The notes under the pieces are model-generated. The model worked only from the letters and a program-made list of their open reading frames with translations. It did not search any database and was not told the origin of the DNA. From assembly GCF_014773365.1 (NCBI RefSeq), contig NZ_JACWUN010000017.1:1-64000 (forward strand): a stretch of DNA of 64,000 bases, in the 5' to 3' direction. Position 1 is the stretch's first letter; each line of letters starts with the position of its first letter. The DNA is from Pelovirga terrestris. GTDB lineage: Bacteria; Desulfobacterota; Desulfuromonadia; Desulfuromonadales; Geopsychrobacteraceae. The translations under genes and the position numbers were made by a program. This document shows positions 1-8,328 of the stretch, one piece after another.

Positions 1-126
1 AGCGGGACTGTTCAGTTACATAGAGCAGTTCCATCGTTTTCAACACACTTCGTGAACCGCCGTATACGGAACCGTACGTACGGTGGTGTGGGAGGACGGC
101 AGGGGCGACCCTGCCTCCTACCCGAT
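1..126 (+). mobile_element. 3' end of a group II intron (domains V and VI)
   Basis: Domain V is visible at 56-87: a 9-bp stem (56-64 with 79-87), a two-base CG bulge on the 3' side (77-78), a 4-bp upper stem (65-68 with 73-76) and a GAAC loop (69-72). The lower stem carries a CGC-type catalytic triad. Domain VI follows at about 90-123: a stem with a GCGA loop and a bulged A at 120 that fits the branch point. The intron probably ends at 126 with the usual AT, so the branch point lies six bases from the end. The rest of the intron, including any reverse transcriptase gene, lies left of the window. The exact 3' boundary is inferred from family pattern. Confidence 0.85.
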
Positions 127-330
127 GCTTTCTTTTGCCTCGCTCACGACACGGTGAACGTCAGGCAAGCATCATCTCCCTTCCGGGTGGAATTGGTCAC
201 AGCGACAGGTGCCCATTTTCTTTTTCTCCAATATCTGTTCGAGAACGCGAGAGACTCCCTCGTTTTCGCGGACATCTTTCTTGATGTCGTCATCGGTGTA
301 GTTATAGCAGTAACAAATCTTCTTGGTCAT
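118..330 (-). CDS. CopZ/BFD-like [2Fe-2S] selenoprotein with in-frame UGA (Sec53)
   Basis: A 70-residue protein if the UGA at 172-174 is read as selenocysteine. It starts at ATG 330, ten bases after the hsdR remnant stop, with a GAGG ribosome site. The N-terminal part has C6-x-C8 and C42-x-C44, then a GRUC motif (U53-C54) followed by 16 more sensible residues and TAG. The pattern CxC ... C ... GR(C/U)C matches the [2Fe-2S]-binding N-terminal domain of CopZ from Archaeoglobus and BFD-like domains, where the Sec position is Cys (family memory). A SECIS-like hairpin lies just after the UGA. The last two codons and the stop fall inside the intron, so the insertion may have replaced the natural C-terminus. 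The likely role is iron-sulfur or copper handling in the cytoplasm; this is not proven. Confidence 0.82.
135..168 (-). promoter_or_regulatory. SECIS-like hairpin after UGA 172-174
   Basis: On the minus strand the RNA pairs UUGCCU (168-163) with AGGCAA (140-135), CG with CG, and UUCAC (158-154) with GUGAG (147-143). There is a two-base bulge, and the apical loop is CGUGUC. The loop begins 18 bases after the UGA and has G as its second base. Both agree with the bacterial SECIS pattern (loop about 16-37 bases after UGA, G in the first two loop positions). It lies wholly outside the intron. Confidence 0.75.
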
Positions 331-340
331 ATGCGGTACC

Positions 341-964
341 TCACGCCACTGCCTGCTGATACAGATACTGCTGGAAATCGACAAAAATGCGGCTGATCTC
401 TTGCGGCATTCCCAGATCAGCGACGGCATCGGGGATGGAATTGTGATATTTGAGCTTGAGCAGGGGGGAGAGTTTTTCCAGGGCCAGTTCATCGACCCCG
501 ACCTTGACGTATTGCGCCAGGACAAAATCCAGGAAGCTGCGGTCCTTGCCGTCGGTCAGCTTGACCCTGGCTTTTGTCTTCTTCTTGCAGATACAGGGAG
601 TCCCACCGCACTGGTTGCAGGGTTTCTTTTCCCTGATGCAGACACAGGGGTCCTTCTGGTCGATCATCCCCATAAAGAGCTTGACCCGATGCTGCTCGCG
701 CTCCTTGATTTCGATAGTCCAGTTGAAGTCGGTTTCCTCGTAGCGGCATCCGGCTTCGATCTCTCCTTTGACCACCGCCAGCTTGGTGTTACGGTATTCC
801 AGCACATAGTCTGCCGTCAGCGCCTTGCCGCGTCTGCCGCTACCTTCGATACGTCCTAAGGTGATGGGATGTTCTGGACGCATCCGGCTCCCAGCCACTA
901 CGCCCCAACCAGCGGCTTTCAAGGCCGGATCAATATGCTCAAGTCGGGTTGCGGCTTCGTTCAT
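341..964 (-). pseudogene. hsdR remnant, internally deleted type I restriction subunit
   Basis: A 207-residue open frame in which the first ~70 residues resemble the N-terminus of a type I restriction R subunit (nuclease part, TADYVLEYRNTKLAVVK). The middle keeps only a Cys-rich stretch (CVC..CNQCGGTPC). The last ~60 residues match the HsdR C-terminus (LDFVLAQYVKVGVDEL, LLKLKYHNSI, DAVADLG). The family is usually about 800-1100 residues. The whole helicase section, including Walker A and DEAH, is missing, so it cannot act as a restriction translocase. It overlaps the AlbA_2 remnant by four bases and is followed ten bases later by the selenoprotein gene. Confidence 0.85.
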
Positions 965-1490
965 TCGATAACCTCCCAGTGACCGCCTTTGTCCGGACCG
1001 ATGCGACGGATATATCCGTTATTCTGAAGGTTTCGAAGGTTTCTTTCGATTGAGCGGCCAGACACGCCAATGTTATTTGACAATTCAGCAATTGTAATTT
1101 CGGGATTCTGGCGCATCTTGATAAGTATTTTCTCCGACGTTTTCTCCGACGTTTTCTCCGACGTTTTCTCCGACGTTTTCTCCGACGTTTTCTCCGACGT
1201 TTCGTCGTCAGTTTGCTTGGTAACTTGCCCCGTCGTATCCGCAACACTTATTACACGGACTCCCGCAGAATTTTCCGGCAATTGCTCTATGCTGGGTGTC
1301 GGCAGAATAAAGCGAAAGATATCATTTTCCACCAGTTCGGGATTCTCGCCGCCGTAATCCCGGCAGTAACGGAACAGCTTGCGCACTCCTGAGCCAAGCT
1401 CATCAGCCCGACCGATTTCCTTGAAAAAGCGGGCAATAATCGGATTTTTGGGAAAGGGTGAAAAACAGGCCGGGTCGATCAGTCCTGTTC
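961..1490 (-). pseudogene. C-terminal remnant of an AlbA_2/Schlafen-like putative DNA-binding protein
   Basis: The open frame without a start runs from about 1490 down to 961. It reads FSPFPKNPIIARFF, ADELGSGVRKLFRYCRDYGG, then a low-complexity SEKT repeat, then a winged-helix end (NNIGVSGRSIERNLRNLQ ... GGHWEVIE). This is the usual C-terminal half of AlbA_2-domain proteins found beside type I R-M genes. The N-terminal AlbA_2 and ATPase-like parts are absent. Around 1490 the frame is joined directly to an hsdM fragment, which marks a deletion junction. An ATG at 1386 gives a 141-residue frame, but nothing indicates it is expressed. Confidence 0.8.
1129..1200. repeat. Six tandem copies of a 12-bp repeat
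   Basis: The unit TTTCTCCGACGT is repeated six times without change. On the minus strand it encodes SEKT repeats in the linker of the AlbA_2-like remnant. A 12-bp unit keeps the frame when copies are gained or lost. Such SEKT linkers are usual in this protein family. Confidence 0.95.
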
Positions 1491-2098
1491 ATGATGGCGA
1501 TGACATAGGCGAGGGATTTCTTCTCTTTGCCGAAGAAGGTCTGCTCCTGTAGAATCTTGACATCAGCGGTGGTCAGTTGCGGTTTCTGCTTGAGGTATTC
1601 GAAGGCTTCGCACAAAAAGCCCGCCGACCCGCAAGCACCGTCATAGATCCGTTCACCAATACGCGGTTGCACCACCTTGATGATGGCGCGGATCAGGGGA
1701 CGGGGGGTGTAGTATTCGCCGCCGTTGCGTCCGGCGTTGCCCATGTTCCTGATCTTGGCTTCGTACAGGTGCGACAGCTCATGTTTCTCAGCCTGAGAGC
1801 CGAAGCGCAGTTGGTCGATGTGGTCGATGATCTCACGCAGGTTGTAGCCGCTTTGAATCTTGTTTTTGATCTCGCCGAAAATGTCACCGATCTTGTATTC
1901 GATGGTGTTGGCACCGGTGGCCTGGTCACGCTCCAGGGCATCAAGATACTTCAGAAAGAGTATCCAGGAACTCTGCTCGGTATAATCCAACTCACTGGTA
2001 CAACCGGCATCCTTCCACAGGACATCGCCAATATTTTTAAAGGTCTGCTCGAACAAAGGTAGGGGCCCCCGGGGATGGAATAATTCAATAGATGCCAT
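1403..2098 (-). pseudogene. hsdM remnant, N-terminal part of a type I methyltransferase
   Basis: From about 2050 the frame matches the HsdM N-terminus (FEQTFKNIGDVLWKDAGC, LDYTEQSSWILFLKYLD), then jumps over roughly 60 residues to TGANTIEYKIGDIFGEIK. It continues through NGGEYYTPRPLIRAII and the SAM-binding motif YDGACGSAGFLCEA, up to YVIAIMN at about 1490. After that the reading is foreign because the AlbA_2 remnant begins. The catalytic NPPF motif and the C-terminal half are lost. The normal ATG before FEQ is missing; the nearest upstream Met codon in frame is at 2098. This HsdM belongs to a different subgroup from the intact hsdM at 26078-28210. Confidence 0.85.
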
Positions 2099-2237
2099 GG
2101 TTGAATCGCTGAGCATCAGCAGAGTGGCAAGGTTAGCACTTTTTGTTGCCGGCAAAAAGGCAAAAGGGCAGGTGGCTGGGGTTGCGTGGGTGGGAACCTA
2201 AAAGGATGTTCATCCGGTCGGAGTGGCCGCATGAACC

Positions 2238-2819
2238 CTATTTTGTTCGCCAACTACCATCGGCCAGTTCGATAAACCATCCGCTTTGTGCGTTATCGCG
2301 CCAGGATGCTGCAAAAATATCCTGCACCTCGCCGACCCGGTCGGGGAATCCGTTAGCGCGGGCAATCTCTGCGTAGAGACGCTGTCGATCAGCATTCTCT
2401 TCGCTCACCAGGCGATTAACCTCACCCCTGGTTCGCAGGTCCAGCCCCTCCGTTGTCCGCACCTTGAGCAGGGCATCTACGCCGATGCCGATATGTCCCG
2501 AATCAAGATAGGGGAAGAGGCGTTCAGAGCGCTGTTTTATGGTGTCCTTCACCGCACGGATTTCAGGGGTGGTCACGTTGATGTCCTGGGCCGCATAAGC
2601 TGTGGTGGGTCCGCTCAGCCAGTGCAGCAGGCTGCCACGGTTACCTGCAGGCGGCTGGGTTGCCGGATCTTGTGGAAGGTTGCGTTCACCCCAGACCTCT
2701 TCGACAATTTTATCTGCGGCACCGCGCAGTTCCTCTGCCGGGAAGTAGATGTTAATAGTGACACAGGCGGCAATCACCAGAAGTGGTAGGCCAAGCAACG
2801 AACGAATCAGCTTTTTCAT
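2238..2819 (-). CDS. DUF1318 (YdbL-family) lipoprotein
   Basis: A 193-residue exported protein. The N-terminus is a lipoprotein signal: basic MKKLIRS, a hydrophobic core and a lipobox-like LLVIAAC with Cys19. The following VTINIYFPAEELRGAADKIVEEVW is the hallmark of DUF1318/YdbL proteins in this bacterial group. The C-terminal half (VKDTIKQRSERL, GIGVDALL, RLVSEENADRQRLYAEIARANG) matches the YdbL core. A GGGAG ribosome site precedes ATG 2819. It lies 68 bases downstream of the YdbH-like gene on the same strand, as in the enteric ydbH-ynbE-ydbL cluster, which is linked to transport of lipids to the outer membrane. No ynbE-sized gene is seen between them. Confidence 0.85.
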   Translation of the reverse strand: MKKLIRSLLGLPLLVIAACVTINIYFPAEELRGAADKIVEEVWGERNLPQDPATQPPAGNRGSLLHWLSGPTTAYAAQDINVTTPEIRAVKDTIKQRSERLFPYLDSGHIGIGVDALLKVRTTEGLDLRTRGEVNRLVSEENADRQRLYAEIARANGFPDRVGEVQDIFAASWRDNAQSGWFIELADGSWRTK

Positions 2820-2887
2820 GTCTTCTCTCCCGGCTGGTTAACGAACAGACCATCATTATATCACGACAGGATGGGTGTGGCAGTAAA

Positions 2888-5800
2888 TCAGCGCGTTGTT
2901 GTCCGATCAATACGCTCCAGACGGCGCAACATTTCACGAAACGACACCCCCGTTCCCGGTGCCAGAATATCGATGCGCGGCGGTAATAGTCCACCATCAA
3001 CCAGGTGCAGGTCCGAATCGGCGCGGGCGGTTCCCTTGAGCACAAAAACATCGTTGCGCAGGACACAGCGCAGACCAATGTTGCGATAGCGATAAAAATC
3101 GATAAAACGATACACCCCGCGCGAGAGGGCGGCCGAAAGCCCTCCCTGGCTGATAACCGTCAGATTGTTGAGCGCCTTGACGCTGATATTGCGCTGCCCC
3201 TGATCGCGGGTGGTGAATTCAGCGACGAAAGCCGAAGGTATCTTGCCGAACAAACGCAGATCGTGAATGTAGCCATCCATAATGCCGTTGATCTCACCGA
3301 AGGCAAAGGTCCTGGTCAATTGTTCCAGATCAATCCCGTGAAAGTCGATATCACCTTCAATGCTACGATAGGAGGAAAAAATATCGCGTGCCCTTAAATT
3401 GCGGATCTGGATCGTGCCGGCAAAGACATCGATGCGCGCTTCTCCTTCTGATTGCAGCATGCCGCCAACATATTCAAATTCGCCAAGATCAGCGGTTAGG
3501 CTTCCCCGCAGGAGCGTCAGTTCCAGCTCCTGGGTGAGTTCCTGAAGATCGATATGGTTGATACGGGTGCGACCACTGACAGAGAGATCGCTGGAATCAT
3601 GACCAATACTCAAGTTTTCAATCAGGATGTTCCCGCCGGCCAGATTGAGTTTCCAGGGGTCGATAAAGGTCAGGCGGTTGGTCATTGCGGTGAGGGTGAG
3701 ATCATTTGCTGCGCTGCTAACCGGCCCGGCTTGAAGTTGCGAGAAGGTCACAAATCCATTGCGCGCAACGCCTGAAGTCTTACCACCGGAAGAAAAGACA
3801 AAAGGGATCTCTCCGGCCAGATCGAGCATGCTGATATTTGCAGCGCGGTATTTCAACCCGAGGGTGTCAGGATGAAGGGCGCCGCTAACGTTCCACCCGT
3901 CCGGCCTCCAAACTCCGGTGCTGTCGGCTGCCAGAGTACCGTTTAGCTCAAGTTGTTCCAACCCCGGGAACAGGGTTGCCAGCAACGGTCGCAGCTGCAG
4001 GTTAAATCCCGTTTCAAGGTGCGGAAGCAACAGCTCGCCACCAAATTCCAGTGTGTCGGAATGTCGCTTTAGCTGCCCTTTGAACTGACCAATAGCGGGT
4101 ATGAAAAGGCTGATGTCATTGACTTGCAGGGATGCCAGGGTGGCATCCCAGGCAGCTTGCAGGTCAAAATCGATGGGCAGTTGTGACAGGTCGCCGTAAA
4201 AAGAATGAATCAGCGCTTCCTGCATCTGCGCAGAACCCTGGAGCCTGGCATGCGACTGTTGTTGCGCTTCATCCCATGCCACTGTGCCGGCCAGGTTAAG
4301 GGAACCCCCGGCCAGCGCGCTCATATCATCGGCGGAGAGATATTCAAGGTTCTCGATCGTTAGTGCTGCAATGTTCATTTGCAACGACGGTGCGTGCCAG
4401 CGCGCCGCACCCTGCAGGGTCGCAACGGGAATCGACAGGCCATGACCAGTTATTGTGGTTTGTATGTTCAAATCCGCCACCGCGAGTTGCTCCTGCTGCC
4501 AGTGAAAGCTGCTGCTGATGTGGCTTGTCGCGACGTCAAAACCGGCAGCATGAAGACCTTCAGCGATCAAGTTGAAATGTCCCTGGACCGCGTCCGCGGT
4601 AGGATTCAGCTGGATCTGTCCGGCGAGCCACCCTTTTTTCTCGACCAGGTGTGGCCAGCGGGAAGGGCTAAGGATTTGCGCCAAAGAACCTACCGGGGTT
4701 CGGTGCAGCTGTGCAACCAGTTGCCCGGAATTGCCCTCGACCGTTAGTAGGGGTGCTCCCCTCAGATCGAGTTTGAGGTTACCGGACAGGGCATCAATAG
4801 CGCCCTGCACCTGGAAGTTGCCACGGAAGGGCGATCGATCCGCAGCCCCAACACCGGCGGATGGCTGCGGCCAAAGGCTATGAAAATCGCCGCTCAGCTC
4901 TAGAACCTGGTTCAGCCAGCTGGTCCGTGCTGTCCATTCAAGGCCACCGCTGACGGGCAGGGCTTGGTCTTGGCCTACGACCTTTGGTATCCGCGCCAGA
5001 TCGCGGAAAGTTCCTTGTCCTGTGGCAACCACATGCCCATCCGTTCCCTGCACAGCAAAAGATACGGGGGAGCCTTCTGCCAGTTGCGCTTCGCCGACGG
5101 CCTGCCACTGGTGCCGATCTCCGGCACCACTCAGGCGCAGATTGTTTGCCTGAAAACGCACGTCACCTTTTGTCAGTTGCAGCGCTGCCGCGGCAAGTTG
5201 GCCTTGCACTTGCCCTCCACGTATTTCTACCCCCAGGCGCAGGTTCTGTACGGAAAAATCGACGTCAGGCGCAAGTAGCTGTTGCATCCCTGCGAGCGCC
5301 AACCAGGGGTCCAGTTGTGCCCGGTCAACGTGAGCCAGCACCAGTTCTCCCCCGGCGGCCAGCCCTTCGACGGCAGGGCGCAGGGTTAAGGGCGTTGTGA
5401 GCAGTGAGTGGCCATCGATGTTCACTTCATTCAGTTGCACTTGCAGTTGCGGATCGGTCTCCCATTGCCATTGCCCGGAAGTAGAGAGCTTAAGTGGCGT
5501 CTCCCCTTGCACCGTAACCGCCAGACGAAAACTTCGCGATGGTGCATGATGCAGATCGAATTCAATGGCGCGCACTGCAACCACCTGATCCGTTAACACA
5601 AGATCAAAGCGACCACCGGTAACTGTCAACAGGTCGATGCTGATCGGAGGTTTGCGCAATCTGAAGGGGGTGGAGTTGTTATTGTCAGGTAAAAAGGTCG
5701 GGTTAAAATAGACTTCCGGTTGTTCCACCCGCAGGGAATCGAGTCGCCCACGCCATAAGTTTCCGAGGTTGAAATCCAGGATCAGAGCGGGCACTGTCAC

Positions 5801-6067
5801 GTAATAGAGATCGGCATGATCTACTGTCAAGCCACGCATGCGTAGCTGACCACGATCCAACGCGAGCTGTTCAATTGTTACCAGGGCTGCGAGATTTGTG
5901 CTCAGAAACTGCTCAAGGCGGGGTTTGGCGATGTTGTTCAGCAGCGGGGTGCGATAATGCCACAGGGCAAACATCAGCAGCAGCGCCAGCGCTGGAACAG
6001 TAAATCCTGCAATCCTCAAGCATTGCTGGAAGCGACTGCGCTGCTGATTGTATCGAGGTGATGTCAT
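2888..6067 (-). CDS. YdbH-like AsmA-superfamily intermembrane protein
   Basis: A 1059-residue protein with one N-terminal membrane anchor (about residues 17-37, VPALALLLMFALW). The rest is long, beta-rich and presumably periplasmic. The C-terminal ~300 residues (SRTRINHIDLQ, LNNLTVISQGGLSAALSRGVYRFIDFYRY) match the YdbH/dicarboxylate-transport family end. YdbH proteins are AsmA-like bridges thought to carry phospholipid between inner and outer membrane. The start at ATG 6067 has a GGGAGGG ribosome site nine bases upstream. With the DUF1318 lipoprotein it forms a two-gene unit. The family assignment is good; substrate and direction of transport cannot be read from sequence. Confidence 0.8.
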   Translation of the reverse strand: MTSPRYNQQRSRFQQCLRIAGFTVPALALLLMFALWHYRTPLLNNIAKPRLEQFLSTNLAALVTIEQLALDRGQLRMRGLTVDHADLYYVTVPALILDFNLGNLWRGRLDSLRVEQPEVYFNPTFLPDNNNSTPFRLRKPPISIDLLTVTGGRFDLVLTDQVVAVRAIEFDLHHAPSRSFRLAVTVQGETPLKLSTSGQWQWETDPQLQVQLNEVNIDGHSLLTTPLTLRPAVEGLAAGGELVLAHVDRAQLDPWLALAGMQQLLAPDVDFSVQNLRLGVEIRGGQVQGQLAAAALQLTKGDVRFQANNLRLSGAGDRHQWQAVGEAQLAEGSPVSFAVQGTDGHVVATGQGTFRDLARIPKVVGQDQALPVSGGLEWTARTSWLNQVLELSGDFHSLWPQPSAGVGAADRSPFRGNFQVQGAIDALSGNLKLDLRGAPLLTVEGNSGQLVAQLHRTPVGSLAQILSPSRWPHLVEKKGWLAGQIQLNPTADAVQGHFNLIAEGLHAAGFDVATSHISSSFHWQQEQLAVADLNIQTTITGHGLSIPVATLQGAARWHAPSLQMNIAALTIENLEYLSADDMSALAGGSLNLAGTVAWDEAQQQSHARLQGSAQMQEALIHSFYGDLSQLPIDFDLQAAWDATLASLQVNDISLFIPAIGQFKGQLKRHSDTLEFGGELLLPHLETGFNLQLRPLLATLFPGLEQLELNGTLAADSTGVWRPDGWNVSGALHPDTLGLKYRAANISMLDLAGEIPFVFSSGGKTSGVARNGFVTFSQLQAGPVSSAANDLTLTAMTNRLTFIDPWKLNLAGGNILIENLSIGHDSSDLSVSGRTRINHIDLQELTQELELTLLRGSLTADLGEFEYVGGMLQSEGEARIDVFAGTIQIRNLRARDIFSSYRSIEGDIDFHGIDLEQLTRTFAFGEINGIMDGYIHDLRLFGKIPSAFVAEFTTRDQGQRNISVKALNNLTVISQGGLSAALSRGVYRFIDFYRYRNIGLRCVLRNDVFVLKGTARADSDLHLVDGGLLPPRIDILAPGTGVSFREMLRRLERIDRTTTR

Positions 6068-6143
6068 CTGCTGTGCGCCCTCCCTTTTGCCCTGCTGTTG
6101 CCGCCATCCATGGCGACCAACACCCTTGCCACAGGAACCCCGA

Positions 6144-6173
6144 CCCTGCGCCAGGACAGCAGTGAATAGTTAC
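6144..6173 (-). repeat. Dispersed intergenic repeat, copy D (5' half only)
   Basis: The 30 bases begin GTAACTATTCA and end GCGCAGGG on the minus strand. They match the first third of copy B (31981-32069) at about 24 of 30 positions. It lies upstream of the ydbH-like gene. Confidence 0.5.
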
Positions 6174-6353
6174 CTTTAGCATAGCAAAAGTAGACGCCCT
6201 TTCCTGCAGAGTTTTTGGCCAGTTGGCGCTGATCAGTGCGAATAAATTGACCGCAACAATGATGCGCCAATAATTCATCTGGAAATTATCACCTTGATCC
6301 GCTATGCATATGCTGAGTTCATTGTGTCACTTTTGCCACCAACGGGAGTTGTC

Positions 6354-6581
6354 ATGATTCCGCAAAAGTATGAGTTTTTTGTGTTCACCTTTTTGATGTC
6401 GCTGTGTATGTCATTCTTTATGTCAGGAGTGATTACTTTCATCAATATCGGATTGGTTGAAGGGTTTGCCGGGTTGTGGATCGAAGCCTTCATCAAGGCT
6501 TTTGTGGTGGCCTATCCGACGATTATGATTGTCGTGCCCCAGGTTCGCCGGGTTGTCAAACTGGTGGTGCGCCAGGGTTGA
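6354..6581 (+). CDS. DUF2798 small membrane protein
   Basis: A 75-residue protein with two predicted membrane segments (about residues 8-30 and 42-64). It matches the DUF2798 pattern (FTFLMSLCMSFFMSGVITF, FIKAFVVAYPTIMIVVP). The start is taken at ATG 6354 because GGGAG (6344-6348) precedes it; a longer frame from 6294 lacks such a site. DUF2798 proteins are inner-membrane proteins of unknown role. Its 3' end is eight bases from the convergent PepSY gene. Confidence 0.85.
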   Translation: MIPQKYEFFVFTFLMSLCMSFFMSGVITFINIGLVEGFAGLWIEAFIKAFVVAYPTIMIVVPQVRRVVKLVVRQG

Positions 6582-6589
6582 ATATGCTA

Positions 6590-8137
6590 TCAGGTCGTTG
6601 TTTCGGCCTTCTTTTTTTGGCGTCGACACCACCAGTCATAGGTTCCACTGAGACACAGCAGCAACAGGATGATGCCACTAAGCGGGATAATCAGCAGATA
6701 CCAGGGACCGAGCCAGGGTTCGAAGATGCGGCCGTTGTGGAATTCAAAGAGATAGTGCCACAGTGACATGGGCGCGGCGGCGGCAATTTCCGCCGGCATG
6801 GTGGGTAATGAGCGCTGGTGGGCGGTCATCGGCAGCATCCCATCATGGTAGTCGAAACGCACATAGGGCCGGTTACCTGCCATGACCACACCACTGACCA
6901 GGTCATTGCTCTGGTAGGGGTTGCTTTCCTGTAGTCCGGGACGCCGCAGACGCCAGACGCGCCCCTGATGCTCTTCGACCACAAACAGCCCGCTGAACGA
7001 GCCGATCAGCAGTTGTCCATCCGCCATTCCTTCCAGTACCGTAACCCCCATGCCGTGGATGGGAACCGGCAGCTGTAGGCGCTGAAATGCTTCCTCCAGA
7101 TCGGCCGGGCCATGCCACAGGCCATTCTCGGTTGAGATAACGATGGTGCCGTTGCTGCTCGCCGTGGCGGCCTGAATCTTGCCGCCGAAACCGCCGGAGC
7201 GGGGGGAAAAGAGCAGCAGAGGGTTGTCAGCAGCAAGGCTGTGGCTAACGGTTGCCAGCAGCAAGGGGGGGCGCAGGAATATACCCGACCCGGCCAGGAT
7301 CATCAGGATGACGACAATCCAGATGCCCAGTTTGAGGTGATATTTCCAGCACCAGCGAAAAAGGCTGCCGGGCGGCCGGCGTCGGGTTGGCAGCTTGCGG
7401 TTGCGCCACGGCACAAACCAGATCACCAGCCCGCTAAAGCCGAGAATCACCAGAATGATGGCGCTGATATCAAGAAGAACCTTGCCCGGCGCGCCGAGAA
7501 TGGCGCCATTATGGATATCGTGCAGTATCCTGAACAACGGCACTTTAGTGGCGTCATCCTGCTCGGCAACGGCAAGGTTCACCGGCGCAAAATTGAGTGA
7601 TCCGGGATCGGCCTGCCAGGCGGCGGTTTCGGAAAAGGCGACGATCCGCTCACCTGTTTCAACCACTGCCACCATCCGTGGGGATGATGGCGCGCCCGGC
7701 AGGACGACCTGCGCCCAGGGATTGTTACCGTGTTTTTGATAGAGTCCACTGCGGGTTGCCGCCAGCAGGGTACGATCAGCGGAATCTTCATTGAGAATCA
7801 CCAGCGCGGCAGTGTCGCGGTCATACGCTGCCGGCGGAAAGCCTTCATCCACAACGGTGAAACTGCGTCCCTGATCGTCACTGCGCGCAATGCCCGCTTT
7901 TCCCGCCAGGTACCAGGTGCCGTCGGCGCTGATGGTGCCGCTACGAACCAGCATACGATTCCAGTTCTGGTAGCTGTAATCTGCCGGCACCAGGCTTTGC
8001 GGCGTATCGATGGAGCGGATCCACGCGGGATGATTAAGCAGCAGGCCTGATGCTCCCATGGCCGTCAGATACAGTCCCAGGATCAGGCCCAGATATTTGT
8101 GAATTGCGCGGGAAATACGAAAACTGCGACGTGCCAT
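6590..8137 (-). CDS. PepSY-associated transmembrane protein with BNR-like periplasmic repeats
   Basis: A 515-residue inner-membrane protein. The first membrane helix (IHKYLGLILGLYLTAMGASGLLL) is typical of PepSY_TM proteins. Later helices lie near the middle (IILVILGFSGLVIWFVPW; LGIWIVVILMILAGSGIFL) and at the end (YLLIIPLSGIILLLLC). The periplasmic parts contain BNR/Asp-box-like pieces (SDDQGRSF, WYLAGKAGIARS) that suggest a small beta-propeller. The start is put at ATG 8137 because AAGGA sits eight bases upstream; the frame stays open to 8188. Relatives are often iron-uptake or flavin-linked reductase partners, but nothing next to it proves this. A copy of the dispersed repeat lies just upstream. 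Confidence 0.8.
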   Translation of the reverse strand: MARRSFRISRAIHKYLGLILGLYLTAMGASGLLLNHPAWIRSIDTPQSLVPADYSYQNWNRMLVRSGTISADGTWYLAGKAGIARSDDQGRSFTVVDEGFPPAAYDRDTAALVILNEDSADRTLLAATRSGLYQKHGNNPWAQVVLPGAPSSPRMVAVVETGERIVAFSETAAWQADPGSLNFAPVNLAVAEQDDATKVPLFRILHDIHNGAILGAPGKVLLDISAIILVILGFSGLVIWFVPWRNRKLPTRRRPPGSLFRWCWKYHLKLGIWIVVILMILAGSGIFLRPPLLLATVSHSLAADNPLLLFSPRSGGFGGKIQAATASSNGTIVISTENGLWHGPADLEEAFQRLQLPVPIHGMGVTVLEGMADGQLLIGSFSGLFVVEEHQGRVWRLRRPGLQESNPYQSNDLVSGVVMAGNRPYVRFDYHDGMLPMTAHQRSLPTMPAEIAAAAPMSLWHYLFEFHNGRIFEPWLGPWYLLIIPLSGIILLLLCLSGTYDWWCRRQKKKAETTT

Positions 8138-8151
8138 CCATGTTATCCTTG

Positions 8152-8208
8152 GGTATCTGTTCAGCACCGGGTCAGGAATCTGTGGCAAGGATAGAGCTGA
8201 ATAGTTAC
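8152..8208 (-). repeat. Dispersed intergenic repeat, copy A
   Basis: The 57 bases read GTAACTATTCAGCTCTATCC, then a short spacer, then GATTCCTGACCCGGTGC and GAACAGATA on the minus strand. Both halves recur in copy B (31981-32069), where a longer spacer separates them. The element ends about 15 bases before the PepSY gene start, so it would lie in that gene's leader. Confidence 0.7.
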
Positions 8209-8328
8209 ATCCTTGGCAAATAAATCGATACCTTCTCGTAGGTGCTGTTACCGGAGCTTAGCGTAAAAAATGGTGTCAACCTTTGATGCAAATCAATTTT
8301 GTTCCTTCTTCGCCACCGGAGAAATATT

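Noticed and set aside
172-525. 117-codon minus-strand frame covering the UGA gene
   Set aside because: Its first half is the hsdR remnant read out of frame. Only the part from ATG 330 is real, and it continues through the UGA.
939-1247. Minus-strand frame with an Arg/Lys repeat (RRKRRRK type)
   Set aside because: It is the 12-bp repeat read in another frame of the AlbA_2-like remnant; no ribosome site or family match.
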